Assembly (NCBI GenBank): GCA_016788865.1 | Contig: JAEUSB010000095.1 | Location: forward strand, 168,707 to 232,706 | DNA length: 64,000 bases | Source of the DNA: Leptospirales bacterium | GTDB taxonomy: Bacteria > Spirochaetota > Leptospiria > Leptospirales > Leptonemataceae | Direction of reading: 5' to 3' | Shown: piece by piece, positions 25,973 to 35,069 of the stretch | How positions within the stretch are numbered: position 1 is the first letter of the stretch | Layout of the letters: every line of letters starts with the position of its first letter | The notes under the pieces: generated by a model | The model's input: only the letters and a program-made list of their open reading frames with translations | Told to the model about the DNA's origin: nothing | Databases searched by the model: none | Translations under genes and position numbers: made by a program

Positions 25973-26158
25973 GCGATTGCGCGATTTGCAGTGAGTGGGA
26001 TACGAACGGCCCGAGCGGCCGCCTCTCGACATCCTGTCTTCGGCGGCACTTCCAACCTCCTGTTGGTCGTCGCAACGCGAGCCATTGTCCATGGAGGGAC
26101 AGGTGTCGCGCAGGCCATGGATGGCCGGGAGCGACTGACGGGCAAACGCGCAATCGCT
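25972..26158. repeat. 187-base segment bounded by long imperfect inverted repeat
   Basis: AGCGATTGCGCG (25972-25983) is matched exactly by its reverse complement at 26147-26158. Beyond this the arms continue imperfectly (A)TTTGC...GT.AGT.G over some 27 bases. The interior is GC-rich with smaller palindromes (GGCCATGGATGGCC-like). It could be a miniature inverted-repeat element, a structured 3' region of the STAS gene, or the end of a lost mobile element. No flanking target duplication is visible. Confidence 0.6.
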
Positions 26159-26194
26159 AGGCCGGCAACCCCCCGCAAAGGTCGCCGGAGTAAC

Positions 26195-26524
26195 CTATCC
26201 TGCGGCAAGGGCTTCTTCTTCGGAATCGTAAATATCAAACATATCCATTAGTTCTACTACTTCAAAAACCTTCTTTACAGCAACGGAAAGGTTGCATAGC
26301 CGCAGCGACCTGTTTGATTCCTTCAGTGTTCGCATGAGGGACACGAACACGCGAAGTCCGGAAGAGGACATATATTCCACATCATCCAGGTTCAGTATCA
26401 GGTTCTTATCCCCGTGTTTCTTAATCACATCATTGAGTTCAGCTTCAACTTCGGATGCCAGATGAACGTCGACGCGGCCTGCTAAATACAAAATCAGGTT
26501 ATTTCCGCTCTCTTTCATTTTCAT
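26195..26524 (-). CDS. STAS anti-sigma factor antagonist
   Basis: A 109-residue single STAS domain (SpoIIAA/RsbV type). ILNLDDVEYMSSSGLRVFVS carries the conserved Ser region that is phosphorylated by a partner kinase and dephosphorylated by a PP2C phosphatase. It lies 10 bases downstream of a protein that fuses a PP2C phosphatase and an RsbW-like ATPase, so all parts of a partner switch are encoded together. The sigma factor or other final target is not in the window. Confidence 0.9.
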   Translation of the reverse strand: MKMKESGNNLILYLAGRVDVHLASEVEAELNDVIKKHGDKNLILNLDDVEYMSSSGLRVFVSLMRTLKESNRSLRLCNLSVAVKKVFEVVELMDMFDIYDSEEEALAAG

Positions 26525-26534
26525 GGCATTTCTC

Positions 26535-29261
26535 CTACGATTCGTCTTTTTTCAGGGCTTTCTGCGCCACAAAGTAATTAACATCATCTTTTCGGTGATA
26601 TTCAACAGTGTCCATCAAGGATTTTATCAAGTAAACTCCAAAACCACCGCGGCGGCGGCCCGCCATGTTTTCTCGTATATCCGGACCTGGGACCTCATCT
26701 CTGCGGAATGGGATGCCATGGTCGCGCAGCTGGATCTTGAAGGCATTTCCGGATTCAATTTCTATCTCGCAATCGAAGTCCGGGGCATCAACAGCCCCTT
26801 CATAAGCGTGCAGGACAATATTTGTAGCGGCCTCATCGGAGACGAGCAGAACATCTTCCAGATCCTGACCCGCCAATCCATGGCGCTGGCAGGCATTCAG
26901 GATGAAATCACGAAGAACCGGCACGCTCTCAACACGAGCAGGCAGGGATATCTTGTAGTCCTTCTTATCTCGAATGGTTCCAAAAAACCTCGACACCAGC
27001 ATCGTGAAGTCGTCATACTGGAGCTCGCTGCCGGAAAACTCAATCACCTTCCGATAGACTGCCTCGACAATTTCGTCCGGGGTTTTGTGCCGAACTTCTT
27101 GCAAGAGGCTCATCAGCCGGTCCATGCCAAACTCGTTTCCGGCCCGATCCACAGCTTCAAAGACGCCATCGGTGAACAAAACGAGCAGGTCACCGTCGCG
27201 GACGGGCGTGGTTCCACCGAGGTACTTCTGTTTGTAGGCTGGCAAAACGCCGAGTGGGGATCCTTTGCCGGACAGAACCTCATATGTTCCATCATCGTGC
27301 ATCAAAAGCATCTCGTTATGCCCTGCAGACGCGTACCTTAGCTTGCCCGAGCCTGGATCATAGCGACACAGGAAAACTGTCACGAACATCCCTGATTGGG
27401 ATTCTTCAAACAAAAGATCGTTAGCCTGAGCAAGGACTCGTGTGGGTTCAAATTCTTGCCGGATGATAGTTCTCAAAATGGAACTGGAAACAGCCATGAA
27501 GAGGGCAGCAGGAAGTGATTTCCCGGAAACGTCAGCTACCAGGAATGAGACATCCCCATTTGGCGTGTGAACGTAGTAATCGTAAAAATCTCCACCCGTA
27601 GTTTTGGCCATGACTGACTTGGCGGCCATATCCAGGTGTAAATGCTGTGGCTTGCGGAGCGGAAGAATATTGCGCTGAATGCGCGAAGTGATCTCCATTT
27701 CCTTCTCAAGCGATCTTTTGACCATCATCTGATCGTTGAGCATGAAGTTTTCATAGCCCTTCACGATCTGGGACGCGATGGTAAGGAGTAGGCGATAGTC
27801 TTCTTCGAGAAACTTCCCGGATGCTGGTTCCGTTAGGCAAATCACTCCAAAGGGAGTCCCGGAGGGCGGGGCCAGGGGAAGCAGAATGCATGATTGTGAA
27901 TGATAACGTTCGGGGTTGGCCAGGCTCGTAATGGTTGCTGGAGAATTTCTGAAGTCTTCGATAAAGATGGGACGATTCGTTGTAAAGACGTGGTGTGCCA
28001 GGCTCCCGGGATTCCCGTCCTCACTTTCGCCATAGTCTCCGACACTTGCGGCGATCTTGAGTTTTCCAGACACATCGCCGAGAAGTATGGATGCCCGGCC
28101 AACCTTGAGGTCGTCGCGTACGATTTCGAGTACGCGAACAAACAGATCATCGAGCGAGCGTTCCTCTGTCTGTGCAGCTGCCACTGCATGCAAGCTTGTA
28201 ATTTCACGAAGGCGACGTTCCAGTTCTACGTTGGTGCGTTGGATATTATCGAGAAGCCTGCGCCGTTGCAATGCAATGGCCACAGAGTCGGAGAAGCTTT
28301 CGAAAATCTCCATGTCGTGTTCTGAGAAGGCCGGACGATCAATTGTATTGATCACCTCGTTTACGCCTATCGCTTCGCCTTCAATCACAAGTGGAGAAGC
28401 GAGAATGTTGCGAGTAACTTCCTGTGAAACTTGATCTACTTGTCGGAAAACCCGGCTATCAGTTTGAGCATCATTCACAATGATGGACTTCTTGCTTGCT
28501 GCAGTTATTCCTGCAATTCCCTGGCCGCGCGGAATCCTGAATCCTTTAAGGTCTTTCTTGTCGCCCGCGATGATTTCAAAATACAATTCGCCCGTGGCTT
28601 CATCTACAAGAAACAAACTCGCACTTTCTGCGCGAATCACGCGTTTTGCACTGTAGAGTACTGTCTGAATCATCTCAGACAATTCACGCGATGAGTTGAT
28701 CAAGTTTGAAACTTCAAGTACGCTTTTTAGCTGATAATCCGACTCTTTGATTTTCTGGTTGAGATGCGCGTTCTCGAGCAAAAGCAGCAGACTGCTCTTA
28801 AAGCTTAGAAAAACTTCCGGCGTGCGATTGTCGAGGAAGCTGTTCTTTAAGAGAATTGCGAACGTCGCGGCAAGATTCTGAACCAGTGCCAGATCGGCTT
28901 CGTAAAACTGATCAAAGTAGGCAGGTTCGCGAAGAACCAGCGTTCCAAGATCGCCTTCCTGCAAACCCATGTACACGCAAATGGTTGGCTTTCCGTCAGT
29001 CTTGAGCGTGCTGGACCTTGTTTGCAGGGCTTCCTCTGACAGGGAACGTTCTTCATCGTTTGGTTGTGGAAGAAACGGCTCAAGCGCGCCGGCATAATTG
29101 TAGAGGTAAAAATTTCCCTGCTTGGCCTGGACCAGGCGACGTGCTTCATCAAGTACAAGGTCTAGAATATATTCAACTTCCGGGTTCCGCCTAACGTGTA
29201 GTCGGCCGCCGCCAAGGGGCATTACGATAGGCGAGGTGGCCTTGTCAGGGTTTGGTTGCAT
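26535..29261 (-). CDS. Multi-GAF / SpoIIE-type PP2C phosphatase / HATPase fusion
   Basis: A 908-residue cytoplasmic signalling protein. Two or three GAF-like sensor domains occupy residues 1-520 (e.g. SASLFLVDEATGELYFEII and RASILLGDVSGKLKIAASVG). A coiled linker leads to a SpoIIE/RsbU PP2C phosphatase (about 540-755: TTGGDFYDY, VADVSGKSLPAALFMA, LVLFTDGVFEA, YDDFTMLV with metal-binding Asp residues). The C-terminal RsbW-like ATPase (770-905) shows SDEAATNIVLHAYEG (N-box), RDHGIPF and RRGGFGVYLIKSLMD. Kinase and phosphatase in one chain can both phosphorylate and dephosphorylate a STAS partner. The gene starts one base after the TPR gene's stop and precedes the STAS gene. Confidence 0.93.
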   Translation of the reverse strand: MQPNPDKATSPIVMPLGGGRLHVRRNPEVEYILDLVLDEARRLVQAKQGNFYLYNYAGALEPFLPQPNDEERSLSEEALQTRSSTLKTDGKPTICVYMGLQEGDLGTLVLREPAYFDQFYEADLALVQNLAATFAILLKNSFLDNRTPEVFLSFKSSLLLLLENAHLNQKIKESDYQLKSVLEVSNLINSSRELSEMIQTVLYSAKRVIRAESASLFLVDEATGELYFEIIAGDKKDLKGFRIPRGQGIAGITAASKKSIIVNDAQTDSRVFRQVDQVSQEVTRNILASPLVIEGEAIGVNEVINTIDRPAFSEHDMEIFESFSDSVAIALQRRRLLDNIQRTNVELERRLREITSLHAVAAAQTEERSLDDLFVRVLEIVRDDLKVGRASILLGDVSGKLKIAASVGDYGESEDGNPGSLAHHVFTTNRPIFIEDFRNSPATITSLANPERYHSQSCILLPLAPPSGTPFGVICLTEPASGKFLEEDYRLLLTIASQIVKGYENFMLNDQMMVKRSLEKEMEITSRIQRNILPLRKPQHLHLDMAAKSVMAKTTGGDFYDYYVHTPNGDVSFLVADVSGKSLPAALFMAVSSSILRTIIRQEFEPTRVLAQANDLLFEESQSGMFVTVFLCRYDPGSGKLRYASAGHNEMLLMHDDGTYEVLSGKGSPLGVLPAYKQKYLGGTTPVRDGDLLVLFTDGVFEAVDRAGNEFGMDRLMSLLQEVRHKTPDEIVEAVYRKVIEFSGSELQYDDFTMLVSRFFGTIRDKKDYKISLPARVESVPVLRDFILNACQRHGLAGQDLEDVLLVSDEAATNIVLHAYEGAVDAPDFDCEIEIESGNAFKIQLRDHGIPFRRDEVPGPDIRENMAGRRRGGFGVYLIKSLMDTVEYHRKDDVNYFVAQKALKKDES

Positions 29262-29262
29262 C

Positions 29263-30621
29263 TCAGTTCATCGCTGCGCGGATATGCTGCACGATGGCCG
29301 ATGCGTCCATGATTTCAATTGGACGCGTGGTTGCATAATTAGCTGCGGCCGGCATTACGTCGCCTACAGTCATGATAATTCCACGCATGGCTCCTTTTTC
29401 TCGCATGGACTCGTGGAAGTCACGCACGAGTTTTTCCGGCAAAGCGAGCATATCACGCTGGATATAGAACAGGGTCTTCTGGCCTCGATTTCGGCTTTTA
29501 GTGTCAGTTTCGGTTCCGACCGCCGTAATGCTCATTTCGCCGTTAAGGTTCAAGTTCAAGACCTGGAAACCCATCTTTTCCATCATTCGACGGCAGGCGC
29601 CTTCGAACTGTGTGGTGTTCATAATGAGAAAATCCTTCACGGAATCGTCCGTCCGGAACTCTTGATACTGGCGTAGCTTGTCGCGAACATCCCGGTAGCC
29701 TGGTTTGATCGTTTCGATCTTCTCCCAGGACGCAATGGCTTTGTGAACATCGCGGTTCTTCTCCGCGGCAATACCGATCAGGTAGTACAACTGAATCATG
29801 GTTTCCGAGCCGGCCGGAGCAAATTTCAGCCCGCGTTCAAATTCCGTGATGGATTTTGCAAAGTTGCTCTGATCTAGCAGTACCATGCCTTTGGCCAGTA
29901 GGGCTTTGTCTCGCATCCCCTCGTCTTTCTCTGCAATTTCAAATTCCTTGAGAGCCCAGTCGAGATCGTTCAAGTAACGGAGCGCCAATCCCAGATAATA
30001 GTGCGCGGGCTTCAGGTCAGGCTTGAGTTGAACGGCGCGAATCAACGCGGCTCTTGCTTCATGGTATTGCTTCAATGAATACAGCGATTGCCCCAGCAAA
30101 TTGAAAGCTTCCGCATGCTTGGCATTCAGTGTGCTGGCAGTCTGAAGAAACTTGACCGCCTTCTGGTGAATCCCCCCCCGATGAAAAAGTCTTCCCAGTT
30201 CAAAATGATTCTCGTATTGATTTGGTTCCAGGGTGGTAAGAATCAAGAATTCGTTCTTTGCTTCGTTAAGGTTTCCAACCTCTAATAGCCCGCGAGCCAG
30301 TCCCCGCCTGACGGCAATCTCTTTTACCTGGTCGTCCCATCTTCCAATGCGAACGCAGCTCTTGAACTCAACGACGGCTAACGCATGTTCTTCAAGAGCC
30401 TGGTGGCATTGCGCAAGGAGGAAGTGCCCCTGCATAGAGCGGTCGTCCTCCTGCACGAGTTTTTGAAGCTCCGGGAGAGCCTCGCGGTGACGCCCGCTGC
30501 TCATTAGCTTGAGGATCTCCTCGATCTTTCTGGGGCCACGCATACTGGTATATACGTAGAATCCGCCGGCCCCCCCCAGGAAGAGAACGACTACGATGAG
30601 GATGTAGGTTACCAGTTCCAA
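29263..30621 (-). CDS. Membrane-anchored TPR protein with Mrr-like C-terminal domain
   Basis: A 452-residue protein. An N-terminal hydrophobic segment (TYILIVVVLFLGGAGGFYVY) anchors it; residues 30-320 form about eight TPR repeats (e.g. HYYLGLALRYLNDLDWALKEFE). The last 120 residues resemble a restriction-endonuclease-like/Mrr fold: TQFEGACRRMMEKMGFQVLN, TLFYIQRDMLALPEKL and RGIIMTVGDVMPAAANYAT then RPIEIMDASAIV. The catalytic Q-x-K of active Mrr enzymes reads IQRD here, so cleavage is doubtful. It heads an operon with the GAF-PP2C-ATPase and STAS genes, suggesting a scaffold or input component. Confidence 0.78.
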   Translation of the reverse strand: MELVTYILIVVVLFLGGAGGFYVYTSMRGPRKIEEILKLMSSGRHREALPELQKLVQEDDRSMQGHFLLAQCHQALEEHALAVVEFKSCVRIGRWDDQVKEIAVRRGLARGLLEVGNLNEAKNEFLILTTLEPNQYENHFELGRLFHRGGIHQKAVKFLQTASTLNAKHAEAFNLLGQSLYSLKQYHEARAALIRAVQLKPDLKPAHYYLGLALRYLNDLDWALKEFEIAEKDEGMRDKALLAKGMVLLDQSNFAKSITEFERGLKFAPAGSETMIQLYYLIGIAAEKNRDVHKAIASWEKIETIKPGYRDVRDKLRQYQEFRTDDSVKDFLIMNTTQFEGACRRMMEKMGFQVLNLNLNGEMSITAVGTETDTKSRNRGQKTLFYIQRDMLALPEKLVRDFHESMREKGAMRGIIMTVGDVMPAAANYATTRPIEIMDASAIVQHIRAAMN

Positions 30622-30710
30622 GTTATCCTCCTCATCTATACATTATCGGCTCTGTTCAAGAACAAAAAGGGATTGCGAGCACGGCCTTTTGCCAAAACCT
30701 GACTGGCACC

Positions 30711-30783
<73 letters not shown>

Positions 30784-30790
30784 AATCCAA

Positions 30791-31585
30791 GTGACGAATA
30801 GCATACCAGAATTCCTGGGAGAAAAAGATCTCCAACTGCTTCTGATTCACGATCTGTTCTCGGATCAATCGGCCTGGAACGCGCAGTTGGAATTCTTTGC
30901 GCGTCATGTCAATATTTGTAACTTTCCTCTCTCCGGCCATCCTGGCTCTCCTGAATGGAACCAAACCGCGACGCGCTCCTACCTTGCGGAGAATCGCAAT
31001 CGGCTCGAACAGCTGGTCCGAACCGTGGACAGGCTGTCGATCATTGCCCATGGCCATTCCGCGAAGCTCGCGCTTGAGCTGGCGTCCAATTTTCCGGATA
31101 AAGTCGAGAACCTCATTCTACTTTCGCCCGTGCTGAGCCCCCATGCCCTGATGAGCGGGCTGCCTCGATTTTTGCCGTTCTTCTACGAAATGTTTTTCGT
31201 CTTCGCTGATACGCTCGGCGAGAAGGGCCCATCGCTGAGGCGGCCGTTTGACCGGCTCGGAACCCTGCCTGCACCTGCGGCCAGAAAGTGGGTCGATGAT
31301 TGGCGCAGGCAAATGCCAGTGGACTTTGGGATGATTCGTGCTCGGACGTTGATCCTTGCCGGGGACCGGCTACCCCGACTTCCTGATCCCCCTGTGAGCG
31401 AAATCAACGAGAATTTGCCTAACAGCCATCTGATTCGCTACGCCGGCCTGGGCCATGGTCTGCACATAGAAAGCCCGACCACCGTGAATCCTGTTTTACT
31501 TGATTTTCTGCTCCGCCCGGAAGGATTTTTTCAGAAAGGCCTGGAGTCGTTCTTTGGTTTTATTAAAGGAATACTGAGTAAGTAG
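30791..31585 (+). CDS. Alpha/beta hydrolase
   Basis: A 264-residue alpha/beta hydrolase-1 fold protein: LLLIHDLFSDQSAWN (oxyanion loop), LSIIAHGHSAKLALELASN (nucleophile elbow), RTLILAGDRLP (acid region) and YAGLGHGLHIESP (catalytic His). The elbow reads G-H-S-A-K, lacking the usual final Gly. Start is GTG at 30791, eight bases after tRNA-Ala; the open frame through the tRNA is not credible. Peptide deformylase follows after six bases, so the two are probably one transcript. Function unknown. Confidence 0.75.
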   Translation: MTNSIPEFLGEKDLQLLLIHDLFSDQSAWNAQLEFFARHVNICNFPLSGHPGSPEWNQTATRSYLAENRNRLEQLVRTVDRLSIIAHGHSAKLALELASNFPDKVENLILLSPVLSPHALMSGLPRFLPFFYEMFFVFADTLGEKGPSLRRPFDRLGTLPAPAARKWVDDWRRQMPVDFGMIRARTLILAGDRLPRLPDPPVSEINENLPNSHLIRYAGLGHGLHIESPTTVNPVLLDFLLRPEGFFQKGLESFFGFIKGILSK

Positions 31586-31591
31586 GCGCGT

Positions 31592-32143
31592 ATGGCAGTG
31601 CGAAAGATACTAAGAATTGGACATCCTGAGCTTCGCAAGAAGTCCGAACCCGTTCCAATCACGGAAATCCGTTCCCAGGAAATGAAGAAACTCATCCGGG
31701 ATATGTTCGATACCATGGCGGACGTGGGTGGGATCGGCCTTGCTGCGCCTCAGGTTGGCGTTCTCAAGCGACTGGTGATTGTCGGTTTTGATAGGAGCGA
31801 TCGTTATCCGGAATTGAAAGAGGGAATCGAGCGCAAGATTCTATTTAATCCTGAGATTGAAGTGCTGAAAGCTCCTGCCGTGGGTTTCTGGGAGGGTTGT
31901 CTTTCAGTTCCAGATATGCGCGGCTATGTGGAACGCGTACGCAAGATTCGTCTCAAGTATTACGATGAGAATGAAGAATTCCATGACAAGATCATCGAAG
32001 GTTTTGACGCAGTCGTTTACCAGCATGAGTGCGATCACCTGGACGGCATACTGTACGTGGATCGTCTCAAAGATCCTACGAAATTTGGCTATAATGACGA
32101 GCTCGATATGCTTGAGGCCAACCGCACCAAAGTTGTGGTTTAG
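31592..32143 (+). CDS. def: Peptide deformylase
   Basis: A 183-residue metalloenzyme removing the N-formyl group from new proteins. All three signatures are present: [16 protein letters not shown] (Cys ligand) and QHECDHLDG (two His ligands and catalytic Glu). The C-terminal stretch beyond the third motif is about 30 residues, as in leptospiral Def. It lies downstream of the alpha/beta hydrolase. Confidence 0.96.
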   Translation: MAVRKILRIGHPELRKKSEPVPITEIRSQEMKKLIRDMFDTMADVGGIGLAAPQVGVLKRLVIVGFDRSDRYPELKEGIERKILFNPEIEVLKAPAVGFWEGCLSVPDMRGYVERVRKIRLKYYDENEEFHDKIIEGFDAVVYQHECDHLDGILYVDRLKDPTKFGYNDELDMLEANRTKVVV

Positions 32144-32206
32144 TTTGTCCCCGTTTCTTAAACGGAAGCGGCTAATCTGTGTCTCGGGCAGCCGATAATA
32201 CCGTTA

Positions 32207-33211
32207 GTGACCCGACGTTTCAAACGCAAGCTCGTTATCGTGATTCTTTCAGCGCTCTTTTTGGGCGTCGTGGGTTTCATCTACGCAATCATATATGATC
32301 GCAGCTGGATTGGGTCTTTCACAGCCGGTTTCCTTGCGGGACTTTCCATCATGAGTTTTGAATGGTTTGTGGTCCAGAGTAAGTTTGGCGAGCCGCTCCG
32401 TCGCTCGCCCCTGATCGTGCATGCCTTGATATCTGCGTCTATCTGGGGCCTACTAACGTTTCTCTGGATTCGGCTCACTCAGCACGCCTTCTATCCACCG
32501 GAAATGCTGCCCGAGTTCTTCTCAACACAGACCTTGCGTGCCTTTGCCGTGGCAATTGTGGTTTTGTTGTGTGTAAATTTTGTCATGCGCGTTGGGCAAC
32601 TCATTGGCGGCCGCGTTCTCGTCAATTTTCTTTTCGGAAGATACAACAGGCCACGCGAAGAGAATCGAATCTTCTTGTTCCTGGATATAACAGATTCCGT
32701 TCAAATCACGGAGCGGCTGGGGGCTCTGCGCGCGCATTCGGTGATCAGTCGTTTCTTTTTTGATGTGGCCCAGATCGTCATGGAGCATGGCGGTGAAACC
32801 CATCGCTACATCGGGGATGAGACGGTGGTGACCTGGCCGCAGGATGGAGGCGTTAGGCGCGCAGCCTGGCTACGCTGCATCCTGGCAATTCGCAAGTACG
32901 CAAGCGAAATGGCCCCGAGTTACGAACAGGAGTTTGGGATCAACCTTCGATTCCGGGCGGGGATGCACTGCGGACCAGTAGTTGCCGGGGAGGTTGGCGA
33001 CAACAAGCGCGAAATCGTTTACTTTGGCGACACTGTAAACACATCAGCGCGGATCGAAGCCTATTGCAAGGAAACATCAGATTCTATTCTATTTTCGCGT
33101 GAACTATTGGCTGCTACAAATATGCCTCTCGACGTTACAACCGAATCGCTTGGAATGATTCGATTGCGCGGTCGGGAGACACCAATTGAACTATTCAGAA
33201 TCCTTTTCTGA
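32207..33211 (+). CDS. Membrane class III adenylate/guanylate cyclase
   Basis: A 334-residue protein: four membrane helices in the first 135 residues (LVIVILSALFLGVVGFIYAI; SLRAFAVAIVVLLCVNFV-like region), then a class III cyclase domain with metal Asp residues in FLDITDS and YIGDETVV and the nucleotide-binding YFGDTVNTSARI. The usual substrate-specifying Lys (K-F/L-I-G-D) is Arg (HRYIGDE). It starts with GTG. Makes cAMP most likely, but the change leaves specificity open. The last 21 bases overlap the convergent barrel protein gene. Confidence 0.85.
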   Translation: MTRRFKRKLVIVILSALFLGVVGFIYAIIYDRSWIGSFTAGFLAGLSIMSFEWFVVQSKFGEPLRRSPLIVHALISASIWGLLTFLWIRLTQHAFYPPEMLPEFFSTQTLRAFAVAIVVLLCVNFVMRVGQLIGGRVLVNFLFGRYNRPREENRIFLFLDITDSVQITERLGALRAHSVISRFFFDVAQIVMEHGGETHRYIGDETVVTWPQDGGVRRAAWLRCILAIRKYASEMAPSYEQEFGINLRFRAGMHCGPVVAGEVGDNKREIVYFGDTVNTSARIEAYCKETSDSILFSRELLAATNMPLDVTTESLGMIRLRGRETPIELFRILF

Positions 33212-34216
33212 TTCCTTGTCTGAATCAGATGTGTCAAATCTCCATGTAGCCGCAATCGTCCAGGATTCATGGAATAGTTTATATTCTTTGTCGTCAGGAA
33301 TCGACAGCTTCAGATACGCACGCGTCAGTTTCTCTGCTACAGGCACATGGTTTCCGCGATAGAGCGGATAACGGTAATCCAGTGAAAAGAAGAGTGAATC
33401 TGTCACCTGAGTCGTGGCGCCAACCGACACTTCGCGATAAATACTCGGAACCGTAGCAGCATGGTGCGTGACAAATTCCGTTCCCGCGTAAGGCGTTCGA
33501 TAGGTATATCCAACGAATGTGCTGAAGCGCGAACTAAAATCCCAGCCGATCTGGCCTGCCCAGGTCGTAACTTTTTTCAGTTCGATCTCGCGAATTGTTC
33601 GAGGTCTGACTCCCTGCAGATACCATGGCAACTCATCGTTCTCGGTTTTCTTCGGCGTATGCGCCTGCGGAAACAATCCGGATCCGCTCACCAGAAATAC
33701 GAAAGATTTCAGTCGGAATCCTGTCTGGGCCGTGATTCCACCGTCCCAGTAGTCCTCGGTCGTAAAATGATCCGTATCGGGTCCTGTTGGGAATCCAATG
33801 CTGCCGCGAAATCCCAGAATAAACTGGGAATTGTAGGGCATGTAGGTAGCCGCGGCCCTGGGCTTCCCGTATCTACCAGCGTCCGATCGCTCCTTCTGAT
33901 CAAAATAGATATAGGGAGCGGAAATTGACGCAGAGAACTTGCCCGGAACAAACGCGTATTCGCCGGATAACGTCGTCGAGTAGATGTTGCGGTTGTCTGC
34001 TGCTCCCCGCTGAGCATCCGTACTGATGCCAATCCGCGTTTCGGGAATGCTCAACCGATCTGCCGAGCTTGCCGGCTGATCGTGGTGCGCAAGGAGAGGA
34101 AGCGCAAATCCGCAAATAGTAAGAACAGCTGCTGCCGTTTTAAGACCCCGCTTTGGTTTCGAAGCCCACTGTTTTTGAATCCACTTCCTGAGCGGTGTTG
34201 CGTACAAGGATTTCAT
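33191..34216 (-). CDS. Secreted outer-membrane beta-barrel-like protein
   Basis: A 341-residue protein with an N-terminal region rich in basic residues and a hydrophobic signal segment (LKTAAAVLTICGFALPLLA) before HHDQPASSADRL. The mature part alternates short amphipathic strands (e.g. FVFLVSGSGLFPQ; SSRFSTFVGYTYRTPYAG; SLFFSLDYRYPLYR; SWTIAATWRF with a C-terminal aromatic), as in outer-membrane barrels of the phenol-degradation MetA-like type. A polar DSDKESEKDSE tail follows. ATG at 34216 overlaps the TGA of the lipoprotein gene upstream (ATGA), indicating coupling. His residues at the start of the mature protein hint at metal binding; the substrate is unknown. Confidence 0.7.
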   Translation of the reverse strand: MKSLYATPLRKWIQKQWASKPKRGLKTAAAVLTICGFALPLLAHHDQPASSADRLSIPETRIGISTDAQRGAADNRNIYSTTLSGEYAFVPGKFSASISAPYIYFDQKERSDAGRYGKPRAAATYMPYNSQFILGFRGSIGFPTGPDTDHFTTEDYWDGGITAQTGFRLKSFVFLVSGSGLFPQAHTPKKTENDELPWYLQGVRPRTIREIELKKVTTWAGQIGWDFSSRFSTFVGYTYRTPYAGTEFVTHHAATVPSIYREVSVGATTQVTDSLFFSLDYRYPLYRGNHVPVAEKLTRAYLKLSIPDDKEYKLFHESWTIAATWRFDTSDSDKESEKDSE

Positions 34217-35039
34217 TGTAAGTTGCCGCATGACGTTATGAAATGCTCCTCAATCGCGTGCGTGGATCTGAGATTCTCAATGAACTTTGCTTCCAGGTGT
34301 GAGTTGGAGGCGCTCGTTGCTCCGGAGAATAGATTCCGGAAATTGAAGATTGGAACGATCCGGGCCTGGCGGCTCAGACTGGCCGTAGTGGCGCATGTGG
34401 GGACTACAGCCGAATCGACTGGAGTGGACATGACTACGGAGAATGGCGTGCCGTTGAATGTCCCGGTCAGATTGAGGCGCTTAACGTGCAGGACAATACG
34501 CGAAATCCTGCCGGCAGGGATTCCCGTTGCGTTCAGCGTTGGCAGACTATAGTAAGGCGCGATGATCCATCCGTCCCGCTCGTCGTAAGGAAGAAGTCCC
34601 TCAGAATCAAATTGGGAAGGAAAGCGGTCTTCTGGGCAGTTGTGCTGGTGTCTGCATGCTGCTCATGTGCCGTGAGTTCCGTTACGGGGATTAGGCTCCT
34701 CCAATGTATTATTCCGGCAAGCAGATCCGGTTCAGTCCACACCTCCAGTTTCTCGATTTCAATCTCACCGGGTGATTGAAGAACAATCGCATTGGCCCCA
34801 CTGGTGAACGTGGACATAGTAGCGTTGCTTTCTTTGTCAAAGAAGCGTAGTTTTATCTCAGCATTGGCCCGGAGGCTGCCGACTATGAGCGCCAGAGCCG
34901 TAGAGTCTTCTTCATTTGAGTTGCCCTTTGAGCCAAAGGTGCAGTTACTAAGAAAGATACTGGCGCACAAAAGTACGAATAAGTGAGGGCTTGCAAATGC
35001 AAACCCGCGTCCCGCATAGCGGGTTGTTTTATGATGCAT
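34213..35039 (-). pseudogene. Lipoprotein gene with apparent frameshift
   Basis: The first frame (35039 downwards) begins with a signal ending IFLSNC (lipobox), then LRFFDKESNATMSTFTSG and EIEIEKLEVWTEPDL. It stops at 34533. The sensible reading moves to another frame between about 34665 and 34590: QFDSEGLLPYDERDGWIIAP, YYSLPTLNATGIPAGRISRI, then FNFRNLFSGATSAS, ending TGA at 34213 with a four-base overlap onto the barrel gene. The join would give about 275 residues. One missing or extra base explains it, by mutation or sequencing error. The protein is unrecognised. Confidence 0.65.
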
Positions 35040-35069
35040 GTTTTTACTCCTGAAAATCTAAGTTGATCT

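Noticed and set aside
25972..26158. Integron attC site next to a small cassette-like ORF
   Set aside because: The inverted repeat lacks the GTTRRRY/RYYYAAC core sites and no integrase is nearby; XerD at 4.6-5.5 kb looks like the housekeeping enzyme.
26523..27341. A 272-codon plus-strand ORF opposite the PP2C-ATPase gene
   Set aside because: The minus-strand frame has unmistakable PP2C and HATPase motifs; the plus-strand product matches nothing and is a shadow.
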